A stretch of 56,646 nt of DNA from Halobacteriales archaeon QS_4_66_20 (GTDB taxonomy: Archaea; Halobacteriota; Halobacteria; Halobacteriales; Haloarculaceae), in NCBI GenBank assembly GCA_003021015.1, contig PXRK01000028.1:39104-95749 (forward strand). Direction: 5' to 3'. A program made the translations under genes and the position numbers. Every line of letters begins with the position of its first letter. Position 1 is the first letter of the stretch. Of this stretch, positions 26,186-36,867 are shown in pieces. The notes beneath the pieces are model-generated. The model did no database searches and had not been told where the DNA came from. It was given only the letters and a program-made list of their open reading frames with translations.

Positions 26186-26650
26186 TCATCTGTCGGTGCC
26201 GACACCTTCCAGAATCTCCGCGGCGTGCTGCTCCGGCGAGACGTCCTCGTAGGTCGCCTCTATCACCCCGTCTTCGTCGATGACGTACGTGCTCCGGAGT
26301 GCAATCTCGTACCTCTGTCCGTCGATCTCCGGGGTCCCGAACGTTTCGTAACGGCGGGCAACCTCGCCGTCCTCGTCGCTCAACAGCGGGAAGGGAAGCC
26401 CTTGCTGCTCTCTGAAGGACGCTATTTCCTCGACTGGGTCGGTCGAGACGCCGACGACCTGCACGTCCGCTTCCTGGAAGGCGTCCCAGTTGTCCCGGAA
26501 ACTACACGCCTCGCTCGTGCAGCCATCCGTTCCAGCCTTGGGATAGAAGTAGAGAACGACCGTGTCACCGCGGAAGTCGGAGAGTCGTACCGGTTCACCG
26601 TCGTGATCTGGAAGTTCGAATTCCGGCGCTTGCTCGCCTGGTTCGAGCAT
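26186..26650 (-). CDS. bcp: Peroxiredoxin, Bcp/PrxQ type
   Basis: 154 aa thioredoxin-fold peroxidase reducing hydrogen peroxide and organic peroxides. Peroxidatic Cys44 and resolving Cys49 in GTDGCTSEACSFRD, typical of the atypical 2-Cys PrxQ/Bcp group. Conserved FYPKAGTDGC, VVGVSTDPVEE, FPLLSDEDGEVARRYETFG and RSTYVIDEDGVI are all there. It stands alone between the cupin and livH2 (divergent). It could detoxify peroxide from the flavin oxidases of the region, but it is a common housekeeping gene. Confidence 0.95.
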   Translation of the reverse strand: MLEPGEQAPEFELPDHDGEPVRLSDFRGDTVVLYFYPKAGTDGCTSEACSFRDNWDAFQEADVQVVGVSTDPVEEIASFREQQGLPFPLLSDEDGEVARRYETFGTPEIDGQRYEIALRSTYVIDEDGVIEATYEDVSPEQHAAEILEGVGTDR

Positions 26651-26806
26651 GCGAGAGTGATCAGGTGCCAGCAGTATGTACGTTTGGATATTATACGCGC
26701 ACCACGATCGATCACGTCACCTGCTCCTGAGAATGGGGACTCTGGCGGCCGAAATACACGCTGTTTCAAATTACTGAATCTCGATGACTGCTGTTGGTCC
26801 GACCAA

Positions 26807-26815
26807 GGTTTTATT
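26807..26815 (+). promoter_or_regulatory. TATA element of livH set 2
   Basis: GGTTTTATTA at 26806-26815 lies about 27 nt upstream of ATG 26840 and supports that codon, rather than far-upstream in-frame ATGs, as the start. Leaderless mRNA predicted. Confidence 0.55.
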
Positions 26816-26839
26816 ATCTCCTTGAGACTGTCTTTGTTC

Positions 26840-28048
26840 ATGCCCCCGAACGGCAGTTATCTCCCTCAGGGGAATCCTCAATACGTAGTTCGCAACTACT
26901 ACCTCGAACTGATATTTCTTGGAATTCTACTGCTGCTGCTCGTGGATCTACTGAATTCGGTCCGAACGGGCGCCCTTCCGCTCACTCGTCTGCTGACGTT
27001 TGTCTGGGACGGGATAATAATCGGGCTGGCACTCGGATTAGCCGGAGTCGGACTCTCGATGACCTACAGCATTCTCGGGTTCGCGAACGTCTCGCACGGC
27101 GATGCGATGACTGCGGGTGCATTTCTGGGATGGAGTTCGGTTTTCCTGCTCGTCGGTTACGGTGACGAAGCGTTCGGGCAGCTGCTCCTCCTCGGCGTCG
27201 GCGGCGACCTCTTCGCGAGCGACCTGGGGATTTCACTCTTCAAACGGCCGTGGGCAGTTCTGTTCGGCATCGTCGCGACGGGTGCTCTCACAGCGGGGCT
27301 CTCCCTCCTGATCGACCGCCTCGTGTTCAAGCCGCTCCGGGACGTGGGGAGTCTGATGGTTCTCGTCGCCAGCGTGGGCGTCGCGTTCATCCTCCGGTAC
27401 CTCGTCGTCTTCTTCTACAAACCGACCCAGCGCTCGGTCGCCGTCGCACCCGAGCGGGCAGCGATCGGGCTGTTCGACGGGGTGCCCGTGATCGCAGCGA
27501 GTCGGGAGGAACTCGTGGCTGGCGAGAGCATCCTAGAGTTCCCGGTCGGGGTCGGGAGGAAGACGCAATCCTACCTGCAGGTAACTTCCCACGAGGTCCT
27601 CCTGATCGTGACCACAATCCTGCTCATGGTGGGGTTACATCTCCTGTTGCAGCGCACGAAACTCGGCAAATCGATGCGGGCGATGGCAGACAACGAAGAA
27701 CTCGCCAGGGCGCGAGGGATCCCGACGGAGCGGGTCATCAACTGGACGTGGATTATCGGCGGGAGTTGTACCGGAATCGCTGGCTTTCTGGTCGTTCTGG
27801 AACGGGGAACGATGAGCTTCCAGTTCGGATGGTTGCTGCTGTTGCTGATATTTGCGGCCGTGATTCTCGGCGGCATCGGCTCGATATACGGAGCCATCGT
27901 GGGCGGTATCGTGATCGGATTGACGACGACCCTCTCGCTCGTGTGGCTCCCGGAAGCGACGCTTGCACGCCCAGTGGCGTTCGTGATCATGATCCTGGTG
28001 TTGCTCGTTCGGCCACAAGGTCTGTTCAGGGGGCGGGTGGTCGGATGA
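26840..28048 (+). CDS. livH: Branched-chain amino acid type ABC transporter permease (LivH type), set 2
   Basis: 402 aa from ATG 26840 (frame open further upstream but without promoter). Highly similar in layout to set 1: LAGVGLSMTYSILGFANVSHGDAMTAGAF, the coupling loop RTKLGKSMRAMADNEELARARGIP, and FQFGWLLLLLIFAAVILGGIGSIYGAI. A 40-residue periplasmic-loop insertion after GLFDGVPVIAASREELVAGE distinguishes it from set 1. Starts a complete livH-M-G-F operon with 4-8 nt overlaps throughout. Substrate unknown. Confidence 0.93.
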   Translation: MPPNGSYLPQGNPQYVVRNYYLELIFLGILLLLLVDLLNSVRTGALPLTRLLTFVWDGIIIGLALGLAGVGLSMTYSILGFANVSHGDAMTAGAFLGWSSVFLLVGYGDEAFGQLLLLGVGGDLFASDLGISLFKRPWAVLFGIVATGALTAGLSLLIDRLVFKPLRDVGSLMVLVASVGVAFILRYLVVFFYKPTQRSVAVAPERAAIGLFDGVPVIAASREELVAGESILEFPVGVGRKTQSYLQVTSHEVLLIVTTILLMVGLHLLLQRTKLGKSMRAMADNEELARARGIPTERVINWTWIIGGSCTGIAGFLVVLERGTMSFQFGWLLLLLIFAAVILGGIGSIYGAIVGGIVIGLTTTLSLVWLPEATLARPVAFVIMILVLLVRPQGLFRGRVVG

Positions 28049-29442
28049 GTCGCGCTGGAAACGTGGTAGAGTCGGTGCGAGCACGGCTAGCAGACAGCGA
28101 CTACAGCGACCGGTCGCTCATCGTCGGGACGATGCTCGCGATCTACGTCCTGTACCTCCTCGTCGGTTTCTCGCTGGGATTCGACGTCAACGGTCAGGTG
28201 AACGCGCTCCAGCGGATAACGTTTCTCACAGCCGTGTTTGCCATGGCTGGGCTGGCACTCAACCTCCACTGGGGCTACACGGGCCTGTTCAACGTCGGGA
28301 TCGCCGGGTTCATGGCAGTCGGTGTCTACGCCATGGGGATGGCGACAGCTCCCCAGAACCCCGAAACGACGACCGCCGTACCGGGGCTGGGACTTCCGAT
28401 ACCGGTCGGCATCCTCATCGGAATCCTCGCTGCTGCGCTCGCAGGACTGATCGTCGCACTGCCGGCGCTTCGACTGCGGGCTGACTACCTCGCCATCGTC
28501 ACCCTCGGGTTGTCGGAAATCGTTCGACTCTCGTTCTCGTCGAACACGCTCGGGGAGTTCACTATCGCAGGAACCACGATGGGCACTGGCGGCAACAGCG
28601 GTATCAATCTGGTCGGCGATCCGTCGAAAATCGTCAGGCAATTCTACGAAACAGGGTTCGGTATCGGACCGCTCTCGGACCTCTCGGGAGCGATCCTCGA
28701 CTCCTTCGCGTCAGTGGGAATCGAACAGATTGTCGTCATCAATCTGAGTTACACGGTCGTTGTCGTCGGCATACTGGGGTTCGTGTACGTTCTCGTCCAG
28801 CGCCTCGGGAACTCGCCGTTCGGCCGGTCGCTCAAAGCCATCAAGGAGGACGAGGAAACGACGCAGTCGCTCGGGAAGAACACGCAGTTACTGAAGGCGA
28901 AATCGTTCGTCATCGGCTGTGGACTCCTCGGACTCGCGGCCATCCTCTGGCAGGGATCCAGGGGCCTGACGACACCGGACACCTACATGATCGAACTCAC
29001 CGTCTTCATCTGGGTCGTCGTCATCATCGGGGGCGCTGGCTCGAACACCGGGACGGTTCTCGGTGCTGCCCTGTTCGTCAGTATCCTGGACGAGGGGCCA
29101 CGGTTCTTTCGCGACATCGTGAACGCCACGTTCGACATCCCGCGGGCACCGACGAGTATCGTGGAGGCAGTCGGTTCCATCGGCGAGGGTGACCTGATGC
29201 CGCTGTTGGCGTACGTGTTCGGCGAACTTGCCGCCCTCCAGTTCGTCCTGCTCGGTGTCGTGCTGATACTGATCATCAAGCGACGGCCGGAAGGGCTGAT
29301 GGGCCACAGAAAAGAGCCAGCGTCGACGCTCGACATCAGTCGACCCGCGACGGAACGCGGGGACGGGGCCCCGGGCCCACCAGCCGGGAGTTCGGACCCG
29401 GAGGCCGGCACGGGGGAAAAGGAGGACGCAACCGATGAGTGA
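28045..29442 (+). CDS. livM: Branched-chain amino acid type ABC transporter permease (LivM type), set 2
   Basis: 465 aa from ATG 28045 (ATGA overlap with livH). Signatures: LALNLHWGYTGLFNVGIAGFMAVGVYAMGM, ALRLRADYLAIVTLGLSEIVR, the coupling loop SPFGRSLKAIKEDEETTQSLGKN, and IIGGAGSNTGTVLGAALF. Long acidic Pro/Gly tail after GLMGHRKEPASTLD is typical of haloarchaea and not part of the membrane domain. Confidence 0.93.
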   Translation: MSRAGNVVESVRARLADSDYSDRSLIVGTMLAIYVLYLLVGFSLGFDVNGQVNALQRITFLTAVFAMAGLALNLHWGYTGLFNVGIAGFMAVGVYAMGMATAPQNPETTTAVPGLGLPIPVGILIGILAAALAGLIVALPALRLRADYLAIVTLGLSEIVRLSFSSNTLGEFTIAGTTMGTGGNSGINLVGDPSKIVRQFYETGFGIGPLSDLSGAILDSFASVGIEQIVVINLSYTVVVVGILGFVYVLVQRLGNSPFGRSLKAIKEDEETTQSLGKNTQLLKAKSFVIGCGLLGLAAILWQGSRGLTTPDTYMIELTVFIWVVVIIGGAGSNTGTVLGAALFVSILDEGPRFFRDIVNATFDIPRAPTSIVEAVGSIGEGDLMPLLAYVFGELAALQFVLLGVVLILIIKRRPEGLMGHRKEPASTLDISRPATERGDGAPGPPAGSSDPEAGTGEKEDATDE

Positions 29443-30253
29443 AACGGAAACCGCACCGACCGAGCAGGAGGAAACAGCGCCGGAACCGATACTCAGTGTC
29501 ACGGATCTCAGAAAGGAGTTCAGCGGGATCACCGCCGTCGACAGCGTCACCTTCGACATCGAACCGAGCGGGATGACGGGACTGATCGGTCCCAACGGTG
29601 CGGGCAAATCGACGACGTTCAACTGCATCACGAACCTCGTCAGTCCCGACGGAGGCACTGTGGTGTTCGACGGCGAGGACGTCACGGGGATGCCGACGTA
29701 TCGAATCGCACGCAAGGGACTGATCCGAACGTTCCAGATTGCACGCGAACTCCGGGAGATGACGGTGCTGGAGAACATGATGCTCACCGCCAACGAACAG
29801 AACGAATCGCCGTTCCACGCCGTCTCGCCCGGGCTACGCGACAACGTACGGCGACAGGAGGAACGGCTCCTCGAAACTGCGTGGGAACTGCTGGAGTTTT
29901 TCGACATCGATCACCTGGCGTACAGCTATGCGGGGACGCTCTCCGGGGGTCAGCGCAAACTCCTCGAACTCGCACGCGCACTGATGGCTGACCCGGAGAT
30001 GCTCATGCTCGACGAACCGTTCGCCGGTGTCAACCCGACGCTCGAAGAGCGATTGCTCGACAGGCTCCACGCCCTCACCCAGGAGGGGTACACGTTTCTC
30101 GTCGTGGAACATGACATTAAACTGATAATGTCGAACTGCGAACGGGTCCTCGTCATGCACCAGGGGGAGCTGCTGGCGGACGGGCCACCCGAGTTCGTGC
30201 GGGAAGACGAACGTGTTATCGAGGCATATCTCGGCGGAGAGGTGTCGGGATGA
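29435..30253 (+). CDS. livG: Branched-chain amino acid type ABC transporter ATPase (LivG type), set 2
   Basis: 272 aa. Walker A GLIGPNGAGKSTTFNC, signature LSGGQRKLLELARALM, Walker B MLMLDEPFAGVNP, switch His in LVVEHDIKLIM. The N-terminal Glu/Thr-rich leader resembles the one in set 1 LivG, supporting duplication of the module. 8-nt overlap with livM and ATGA overlap with livF. Confidence 0.94.
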   Translation: MSETETAPTEQEETAPEPILSVTDLRKEFSGITAVDSVTFDIEPSGMTGLIGPNGAGKSTTFNCITNLVSPDGGTVVFDGEDVTGMPTYRIARKGLIRTFQIARELREMTVLENMMLTANEQNESPFHAVSPGLRDNVRRQEERLLETAWELLEFFDIDHLAYSYAGTLSGGQRKLLELARALMADPEMLMLDEPFAGVNPTLEERLLDRLHALTQEGYTFLVVEHDIKLIMSNCERVLVMHQGELLADGPPEFVREDERVIEAYLGGEVSG

Positions 30254-30954
30254 CGCTTCTCGACGTCTCGGACCTCGACGCGGGCTACGGCGACCTCCAG
30301 ATACTGGAGTCGGTGGATATCGAGGTTTCCGGGAGGGAATACGTCACTATCGTCGGTCCCAACGGGGCGGGAAAGTCGACAGTCATGCGGGCAATCTGTA
30401 GCATTGCGACGATTATGGACGGCGAGATCCTGTTCGACGGGACGGACATCACCCGGATGAACCAGGCGGAAATCATCCACCATGGCCTCTCGTACGTCCC
30501 CCAGTCTGGAAACGTGTTTACGACGATGACGGTCCGGGAGAACCTCGAAATGGGCGGGTACGTTCTGGATGCGATTCCACCGGAACGGTTCCAGGCAGTG
30601 TACGAGCGCTTCCCGATACTGGAGGAGCGCGCCGACCAGAAGGTGGGGACGATGAGCGGGGGTCAACAGCAGATGGTCGCGATGGGACAGGCGCTGATGC
30701 TGAACCCGGAGATGCTCCTGCTCGACGAACCATCCGCCGGACTCGCCCCGTCACTGGTCGACGACATGTTCGACAAGATCGACGAGATCAACGAGGATGG
30801 GACTGCCATTCTGATGGTCGAACAGAATGCGAAGGAGGCGTTGCGCCGTTGTGACCGGGGATACGTCCTCGCACAGGGGCAAAATTACCACGAGGGGCCG
30901 GGGGACGAACTACTAGCTGACGAACAAGTTCGCAGGGACTTCCTCGGCGGATAG
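30250..30954 (+). CDS. livF: Branched-chain amino acid type ABC transporter ATPase (LivF type)
   Basis: 234 aa. Walker A IVGPNGAGKSTVMRA, signature MSGGQQQMVAMGQALM, Walker B MLLLDEPSAGLAP, switch residue in LMVEQNAKEAL (Gln before Asn as usual for LivF). The only livF in the window, although three permease sets are present. It may serve more than one of them. Ends 16 nt from the convergent binding protein gene 2. Confidence 0.94.
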   Translation: MTLLDVSDLDAGYGDLQILESVDIEVSGREYVTIVGPNGAGKSTVMRAICSIATIMDGEILFDGTDITRMNQAEIIHHGLSYVPQSGNVFTTMTVRENLEMGGYVLDAIPPERFQAVYERFPILEERADQKVGTMSGGQQQMVAMGQALMLNPEMLLLDEPSAGLAPSLVDDMFDKIDEINEDGTAILMVEQNAKEALRRCDRGYVLAQGQNYHEGPGDELLADEQVRRDFLGG

Positions 30955-30970
30955 AACAGATCTGTCTTAC

Positions 30971-32374
<1,404 letters not shown>

Positions 32375-32377
32375 TAG

Positions 32378-32386
32378 TCTTTAATC
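32378..32386 (-). promoter_or_regulatory. TATA element of substrate-binding protein 2
   Basis: TCTTTAATC on the plus strand, GATTAAAGA towards the gene, about 28 nt before ATG 32353. The rest of 32387-32557 is AT-rich (for example ATATATTTTAGG and AACTATATG near 32450-32480) with no gene; these could be further promoter elements, but I cannot assign them. Confidence 0.5.
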
Positions 32387-32557
32387 TTAGGGGGTAATTC
32401 CCCGTCTCTTTCGTTTCCTTGAGTATTGCGAGGGCTGTAGTCAAATCAATATATTTTAGGATCGAATATTAACTATATGTAAGTAAAGTATCACATTTAT
32501 CGACCCGGAAACGTCGAGAGCCCGTTCGACCCGTACTCCCGAGTGGTGCTCCGCTCC

Positions 32558-32672
32558 ACTCATAGTGATTGCTGTGACTCTTTACCGCCGAGTGTTCGTC
32601 AGACTTCACGTCCAGACCGTGACACTGCCGTAATTGCGATGCGGTGCCGAAAACAATCACAGCACTATCAGT
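32558..32672. mobile_element. MITE family 2, copy 2 (115 bp)
   Basis: Ends ACTCATAGTGATTGCTGTGA and a shortened right end (CACAGCACTATCAGT). The most diverged of the full-length copies inside, so probably older. The right end forms the last Asp codon and TGA stop of the hydratase-aldolase gene. Lies upstream of the binding protein 2 promoter region. Confidence 0.85.
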
Positions 32673-33648
32673 CCCGCAACGACTCCGCGAGTTCACGCCA
32701 GCGGCGGCCGGATTCCCGCCCGCCCTCGAGGTAGGCTTCCGGGGTTTCCGGGTCGGGCGGCCTGACCGGGCCGGCGCGTATGAAGCCAGCCTCGTTCATC
32801 CTGGCCTTGACGATGGCTGGGGTATGCCGGCCGAATATCTGCATGTTCCCCTGGGGGAAGAACGTCTCGAACGTGTACGCCATTTCCTTCGACAGTTCGA
32901 CCGCACGGTTCCAGTCTCCCGCCTCCAGCGCGCCCATCATCGCGAGCGTCGGTTCGGGGCCGCAGGAGACGCTCGACGACCAGCAGACTGGCTCCACGTC
33001 CGGGCGCCACGTCATCGCTGCAGGAAGATACGCGTCCATCTGCAGCACCCTGCAGTGCCCGTCAGCCTCCCGGACCTGCCGCATCGTCTCCCAGTACTCC
33101 GGCCCCAGTGAGACGTACTTCACGCCGACGAAGTTCTCGATCGGGACGAGGCGGTCCCAGGAGGTGATCGGGCGCTTGAACGCGCCGGGATTGTCGTAGG
33201 CGACGATCCCGAGCTCCGGGACTGCATCGGCAACTTGCTGGTAGAAGGTCACCGTCGCGTCCGGGGAGAGTTCACACCACATCGGCCTCCCCAGCAGGAG
33301 GCCGTCACAGCCGACGTCCCGGGCGAACCGTGCCCGCTGTATCGTCGTCCGGGTGTTCAACGTCGTGGGTCCGGCGAGGACGTCCATCTCCGTCGCCGTC
33401 TCCGCAGCGGTTCTCGTCACGGTTCGCCACTCGTCGGGCGTGAGCGCGAACGCCTCCCCGGAAGTTCCCGTCAACATCAGTGCGTTCACCCCCGCATCTT
33501 CGAGCGCCGCGACGACGCGCTCGGTCTCCTCGACGTCGACCGTGTTCTGGGCGTTCGGGTCGTTTGCATCCGGCGTTGCTGGGGTGGGCATGATGGCAAA
33601 GACGCCGGTGACATCGTCGACAGTCAGTCGAAGACGCATGGCTCCCAT
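32668..33648 (-). CDS. DapA-superfamily aldolase, hydratase-aldolase (NahE/PhdG) type
   Basis: 326 aa class-I aldolase barrel. Schiff-base Lys K174 in FVGVKYVSLGP and catalytic Tyr Y148 in VAYDNPGAFKRPI. LMLTGTSGEAFALTPDEW is the pyruvate-binding region. The YDNPGAFK and RPMW (FYQQVADAVPELGI) stretches resemble trans-o-hydroxybenzylidenepyruvate hydratase-aldolases of aromatic degradation better than dihydrodipicolinate synthase. Such enzymes cut pyruvate off a side chain. Fits an aromatic or amino-aromatic pathway. 44 nt downstream of the class-I aminotransferase gene. C-terminal end set by the MITE. Confidence 0.82.
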   Translation of the reverse strand: MGAMRLRLTVDDVTGVFAIMPTPATPDANDPNAQNTVDVEETERVVAALEDAGVNALMLTGTSGEAFALTPDEWRTVTRTAAETATEMDVLAGPTTLNTRTTIQRARFARDVGCDGLLLGRPMWCELSPDATVTFYQQVADAVPELGIVAYDNPGAFKRPITSWDRLVPIENFVGVKYVSLGPEYWETMRQVREADGHCRVLQMDAYLPAAMTWRPDVEPVCWSSSVSCGPEPTLAMMGALEAGDWNRAVELSKEMAYTFETFFPQGNMQIFGRHTPAIVKARMNEAGFIRAGPVRPPDPETPEAYLEGGRESGRRWRELAESLRD

Positions 33649-33692
33649 TCCGTCGGACAGATACTAAGTGTTTCCCGGGATGTGGGGCCGAG

Positions 33693-34865
33693 CTATCGCA
33701 ACTCCGTCTCGATCGCCCGTTCGATGCGATCCAGCCCCGTTCCGAGCCGGTCGATGTCGATGGCGTAGCTGAGACGCAGGAACCCCTCACCGCCGGCCCC
33801 GAACGCAGTCCCTGGGGTCGTCGACACGCCGTACTCCTCCAGGAGATGGAGTGCGAGGTCCATCACCGGCCGTTCGAACGCCGTGACGTCCAGAAACAGG
33901 TAGAACGCTCCCTCGGGTCGAACACACTCTACCTCGGGCCACTCCCGTATGCGCTCGAGGGCGTACTCACGACGTTCCTCGTAGGTATCGACCATCTCCG
34001 AAAACGGGTCCGAGGGCCCGTCGAGTGCGGCGAGCCCAGCCGCTTGCGAGACGCTCGACGGACAGAGCGTCGTCGCCTGCCTGAGCACCTGGGCGGCCTC
34101 GATGACCTCGGTAGAACCGGCGAGCCACCCGAGTCGCCAGCCCGTCATCGCGTAGCTCTTCGAGAAGGAGTTGACCGACAGGACCCACTCCGGGTCGTCG
34201 GCGATGGCGGCGACGCTCCTGCGAGTTCCCTCGTAGGTGAGTTTCTCGTACACTTCGTCGGCGACCACGTACGCGTCGTGATCGGCGGCGACGCGGGCCA
34301 GTTCCCGGACGTCCGACTCGTCGTAAACCCGACCTGTCGGGTTCGTCGGCCGGCACAGTATCACGGCGGCCGTGTCCCCGGTGACGTGGTCGGCGACCAG
34401 TTCGTGGTCGAGGTCGAAGCCGGTCGCCGCCGGCAACGGCACCTGGACCGGTTCGGCACCGGTTAACTCCACCTGGGCCGTGTAGTTCGCGAACCCCGGC
34501 GTCAGAACGACTACCTCGTCCCCGGGACCCGCGACCGAGAGTAATCCGACGGTGAGCGCCTCGATAGCGCCGACAGTGACCAGAACGTCGTCTGCCTCGA
34601 CGGGCACGCCGTTCTCCCTGGCTATCCGTTCCGCGATCGCTTCGCGGAGGCGCTGGACCCCGTAGGTGGAGGTGTAGTGGGTGTCCCCGTTCCGCGCTGC
34701 TTCAGCGGCACCGTCGACGACGTGGGCGGGTGTGTCGAAATCCGGCTCACCGATCTCCAGACGGACGAGGTCCCCGTCGTAGGCCTGCGCTCGTTCGAAC
34801 ATGATGCGGATCTCGGAGCCTTCGGCGCCCTCGGTCCGCGCTGCGAGCCGGGTCTCCCGTGACAT
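33693..34865 (-). CDS. Class-I/II PLP aminotransferase
   Basis: 390 aa, fold type I. PLP Lys K236 in VNSFSKSYAMTGWRLGWLAG, LCRPTNPTGRVYDESDV, VADEVYEKLTYEG, and the C-terminal RLSYAIDIDRLGTG with the Arg binding the substrate carboxylate. Resembles archaeal aspartate/aromatic aminotransferases (AspC-type subgroup I gamma). Between RidA 2 (upstream, 115 nt) and the hydratase-aldolase (downstream), minus strand, suggesting an amino-to-oxo acid step just before aldol cleavage. Amino acid specificity cannot be told. Confidence 0.9.
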   Translation of the reverse strand: MSRETRLAARTEGAEGSEIRIMFERAQAYDGDLVRLEIGEPDFDTPAHVVDGAAEAARNGDTHYTSTYGVQRLREAIAERIARENGVPVEADDVLVTVGAIEALTVGLLSVAGPGDEVVVLTPGFANYTAQVELTGAEPVQVPLPAATGFDLDHELVADHVTGDTAAVILCRPTNPTGRVYDESDVRELARVAADHDAYVVADEVYEKLTYEGTRRSVAAIADDPEWVLSVNSFSKSYAMTGWRLGWLAGSTEVIEAAQVLRQATTLCPSSVSQAAGLAALDGPSDPFSEMVDTYEERREYALERIREWPEVECVRPEGAFYLFLDVTAFERPVMDLALHLLEEYGVSTTPGTAFGAGGEGFLRLSYAIDIDRLGTGLDRIERAIETELR

Positions 34866-34980
34866 GGTTCCAGATACCGCTGGTCGTCAATAAAACCTCG
34901 AGCCGATCTCCCGGGAGCCTCGGTTCGCGATCGCACGCTATCACCCGGACGTTCGGTCCACCTGGCAGGCCCACACCAGG

Positions 34981-35454
34981 TCACTCGCGGCGCGCGTGCT
35001 CCAGTTCCCACTCCCCGTTCGGCACGACAGCGTCCGCGTCCACTTCCAGGCGCATCCCCTCCAGTCCGACGTCGTCCGATTCGATCATGGTACTCGCGGG
35101 GTCGTGGCCCTCCGGGAGAAACGACTCCCGGACGCGGCAGACGCCGAGGTACTCCTCCTCGGAGAGTGCTTCGGATATCAGTTTCATCCGAACCACGTCG
35201 CGCATGTCCCCGTCGACCAGTGCCAGCATCTCCTCAATCGTCGCCAGTATCGTCCGTAGCTGTTCGACGGCCTCGCCGGGGGCAACCACAGAACCGTCAG
35301 CGTCGATCGCCGCTGTCCCGGAGATGAACACCCGTCGATACTCGGGAAAGTCCACCGCGACTGCCTCGGAGTGAGGGAGTTGCTCTACCCCTTCCACGCC
35401 ATCGAACAGGTCGAGACCCGCTCCGACATCGGGTCCGAGTATCGTCTTTCGCAT
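34981..35454 (-). CDS. ridA: RidA/YjgF family protein, copy 2
   Basis: 157 aa from ATG 35454 (an in-frame ATG at 35478 is possible). Longer than copy 1, with an N-terminal extension. Recognisable stretches: RRVFISGTAAIDADGSVVAPG, QLRTILATIEEMLALVDGDMRDVVRMKLI, VRESFLPEGHDPASTMIES and LEVDADAVVP. Like copy 1 it has PASTMI in place of the RidA PARS/Arg motif, so both belong to the same divergent group. First gene of a possible RidA-aminotransferase-aldolase run. Confidence 0.85.
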   Translation of the reverse strand: MRKTILGPDVGAGLDLFDGVEGVEQLPHSEAVAVDFPEYRRVFISGTAAIDADGSVVAPGEAVEQLRTILATIEEMLALVDGDMRDVVRMKLISEALSEEEYLGVCRVRESFLPEGHDPASTMIESDDVGLEGMRLEVDADAVVPNGEWELEHARRE

Positions 35455-35539
35455 ACACCTGTTTGACCACGACGCCACTTTACAGTACCTGCCGCTGGAG
35501 AGAGTCCTGCCCAGCCCGATCCCGGAGTTCCCGATCGGG

Positions 35540-35654
35540 ATTCATAGTGATTGTTGTGAGTCGTTACCGCTGTCGACCCATCAGACTCCGGTGTCAGCCC
35601 GTGAAACTCCCGAGAATGCGATGCGACTCCGAAAATAATCACAACACTAAAATG
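35540..35654. mobile_element. MITE family 2, copy 3 (about 115 bp, right end decayed)
   Basis: Starts ATTCATAGTGATTGTTGTGA. The interior is almost identical to the reverse complement of copy 1. The right repeat is altered (TCACAACACTAAAATGAG), so the exact end is uncertain. It lies in the 236-nt divergent gap between RidA 2 and the E1 alpha gene and may carry or separate their promoters. Confidence 0.8.
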
Positions 35655-35690
35655 AGCCGTGTCCGTTAGTAGGGGAGACTGGGTGAAACT

Positions 35691-36860
35691 GTGAGCCACG
35701 GTATCGAACAACCCGTCCCGCTCGGCGAGGGAAACAGTTCCATTGCGGCGTGTACGATCAGTCAGCCCGACGAAACCCCGCCACGGTACCAGCTCGTCAA
35801 CGAGGACGGCGAGTACGATCCGGACAGCCTTCCCGACCTGGACGACGAGGAGCTGCTCGACCTGTTCGAGTGGATGCTGCTCCAGGAGATCGTCGACGAA
35901 CGAATGGTGACGCTCCAGCGCCGCGGCGAGATGGGAACGTACGCCTCGGGCCGGGGGCAGGAAGCGAGCATCGTCGGCAGTTCCTACGCCCTCCGGGAAG
36001 AGGACTGGCTGTTTCCCTACGGGCGTGAAGCGGCGGCGATGCTGATCCAGGGGATGCCGCTCCGGGACCTCATGCTGTACTGGCGCGGCGTCGAGGACGC
36101 GAACATGCAGAAAGCCCACCGGGTATTCCCACCAGCGATCGCGATCGGCACCCACATCCCGGTCGGCGTCGGGTACGCCTGGGGGCTGGGGCTGGGGGAA
36201 GAGGACGCCATCGCGGCGCTGTTTCATGGCGATGGTCACCCCAGCACGGGCGAGTTCCAGTCGGGCGCCAACTTCGCTGGCGTCATGAACGCGCCGGCCC
36301 TGTTCTACTGTCAGAACAACGGGTACTCGATCTCGGTGCCGTTCGACGAGGGACAGACGGCTGCACAGACGGTCGCACAGAAAGGGATGGCGTGGGGGAT
36401 CGACGGGATCCGGGTGGACGGCAACGACGTCCTCGCGGTGTACGACGCCGTCTCGCAGGCGCGCGAGCACGTCGCGGACGGCAACCCGACGATCGTCGAG
36501 TCCGTCACGTACCGGCTGGAGGCCCACACGACCAACGACGACCCGTCCCGCTACCGCGAGGCCGACGAGGTCGACTGGTGGGAGGAGCGCGAGCCGATCA
36601 GCCGGTTCAGGACCGTACTCGAGTCCGAGGGAATCCTGGCGGACGGCGACGAGGACGCGATGCGCCAGGAGCTCAACCAGCAGTTCGACGAGGCCAAGGA
36701 GGCAGCAGACGGGTACGAGAGCCGCGGGATCGAGGAGCTGTTCACCTACGTCTACGACGAACTGCCGCCGGAACTCGAACGGCAGCTCGGTGAGTTCGAA
36801 CGGTTCCTGGAGGGGCATCCCGAGGCGCACGACTACATCGATCACAGGCCGAAGGGGTGA
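35691..36860 (+). CDS. 2-Oxoacid dehydrogenase E1 component, alpha subunit
   Basis: 389 aa from GTG 35691, preceded by GGTGA 7 nt upstream. Thiamine-diphosphate enzyme; TPP/metal motif GDG (180-182) to NN (209-210) with GHPSTGEFQSGANFAGVMNAPALF between. Also GTYASGRGQEA, LFPYGREAAAML and ESVTYRLEAHTTNDDP with the conserved His and the YR.R-type phosphorylation-loop region. Decarboxylates a 2-oxoacid and passes the acyl group to lipoyl-E2. No E2 or E3 follows, so it must share partners or act otherwise. Substrate (pyruvate, branched-chain or other oxoacid) not determinable. Confidence 0.92.
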   Translation: MSHGIEQPVPLGEGNSSIAACTISQPDETPPRYQLVNEDGEYDPDSLPDLDDEELLDLFEWMLLQEIVDERMVTLQRRGEMGTYASGRGQEASIVGSSYALREEDWLFPYGREAAAMLIQGMPLRDLMLYWRGVEDANMQKAHRVFPPAIAIGTHIPVGVGYAWGLGLGEEDAIAALFHGDGHPSTGEFQSGANFAGVMNAPALFYCQNNGYSISVPFDEGQTAAQTVAQKGMAWGIDGIRVDGNDVLAVYDAVSQAREHVADGNPTIVESVTYRLEAHTTNDDPSRYREADEVDWWEEREPISRFRTVLESEGILADGDEDAMRQELNQQFDEAKEAADGYESRGIEELFTYVYDELPPELERQLGEFERFLEGHPEAHDYIDHRPKG

Positions 36861-36867
36861 ACCGGAC

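Noticed and set aside
27250-28044. N-terminal extension of livM set 2 back to 27250
   Set aside because: Arg/Gly/Pro-rich out-of-frame reading of livH; the true start is the ATGA overlap at 28045.
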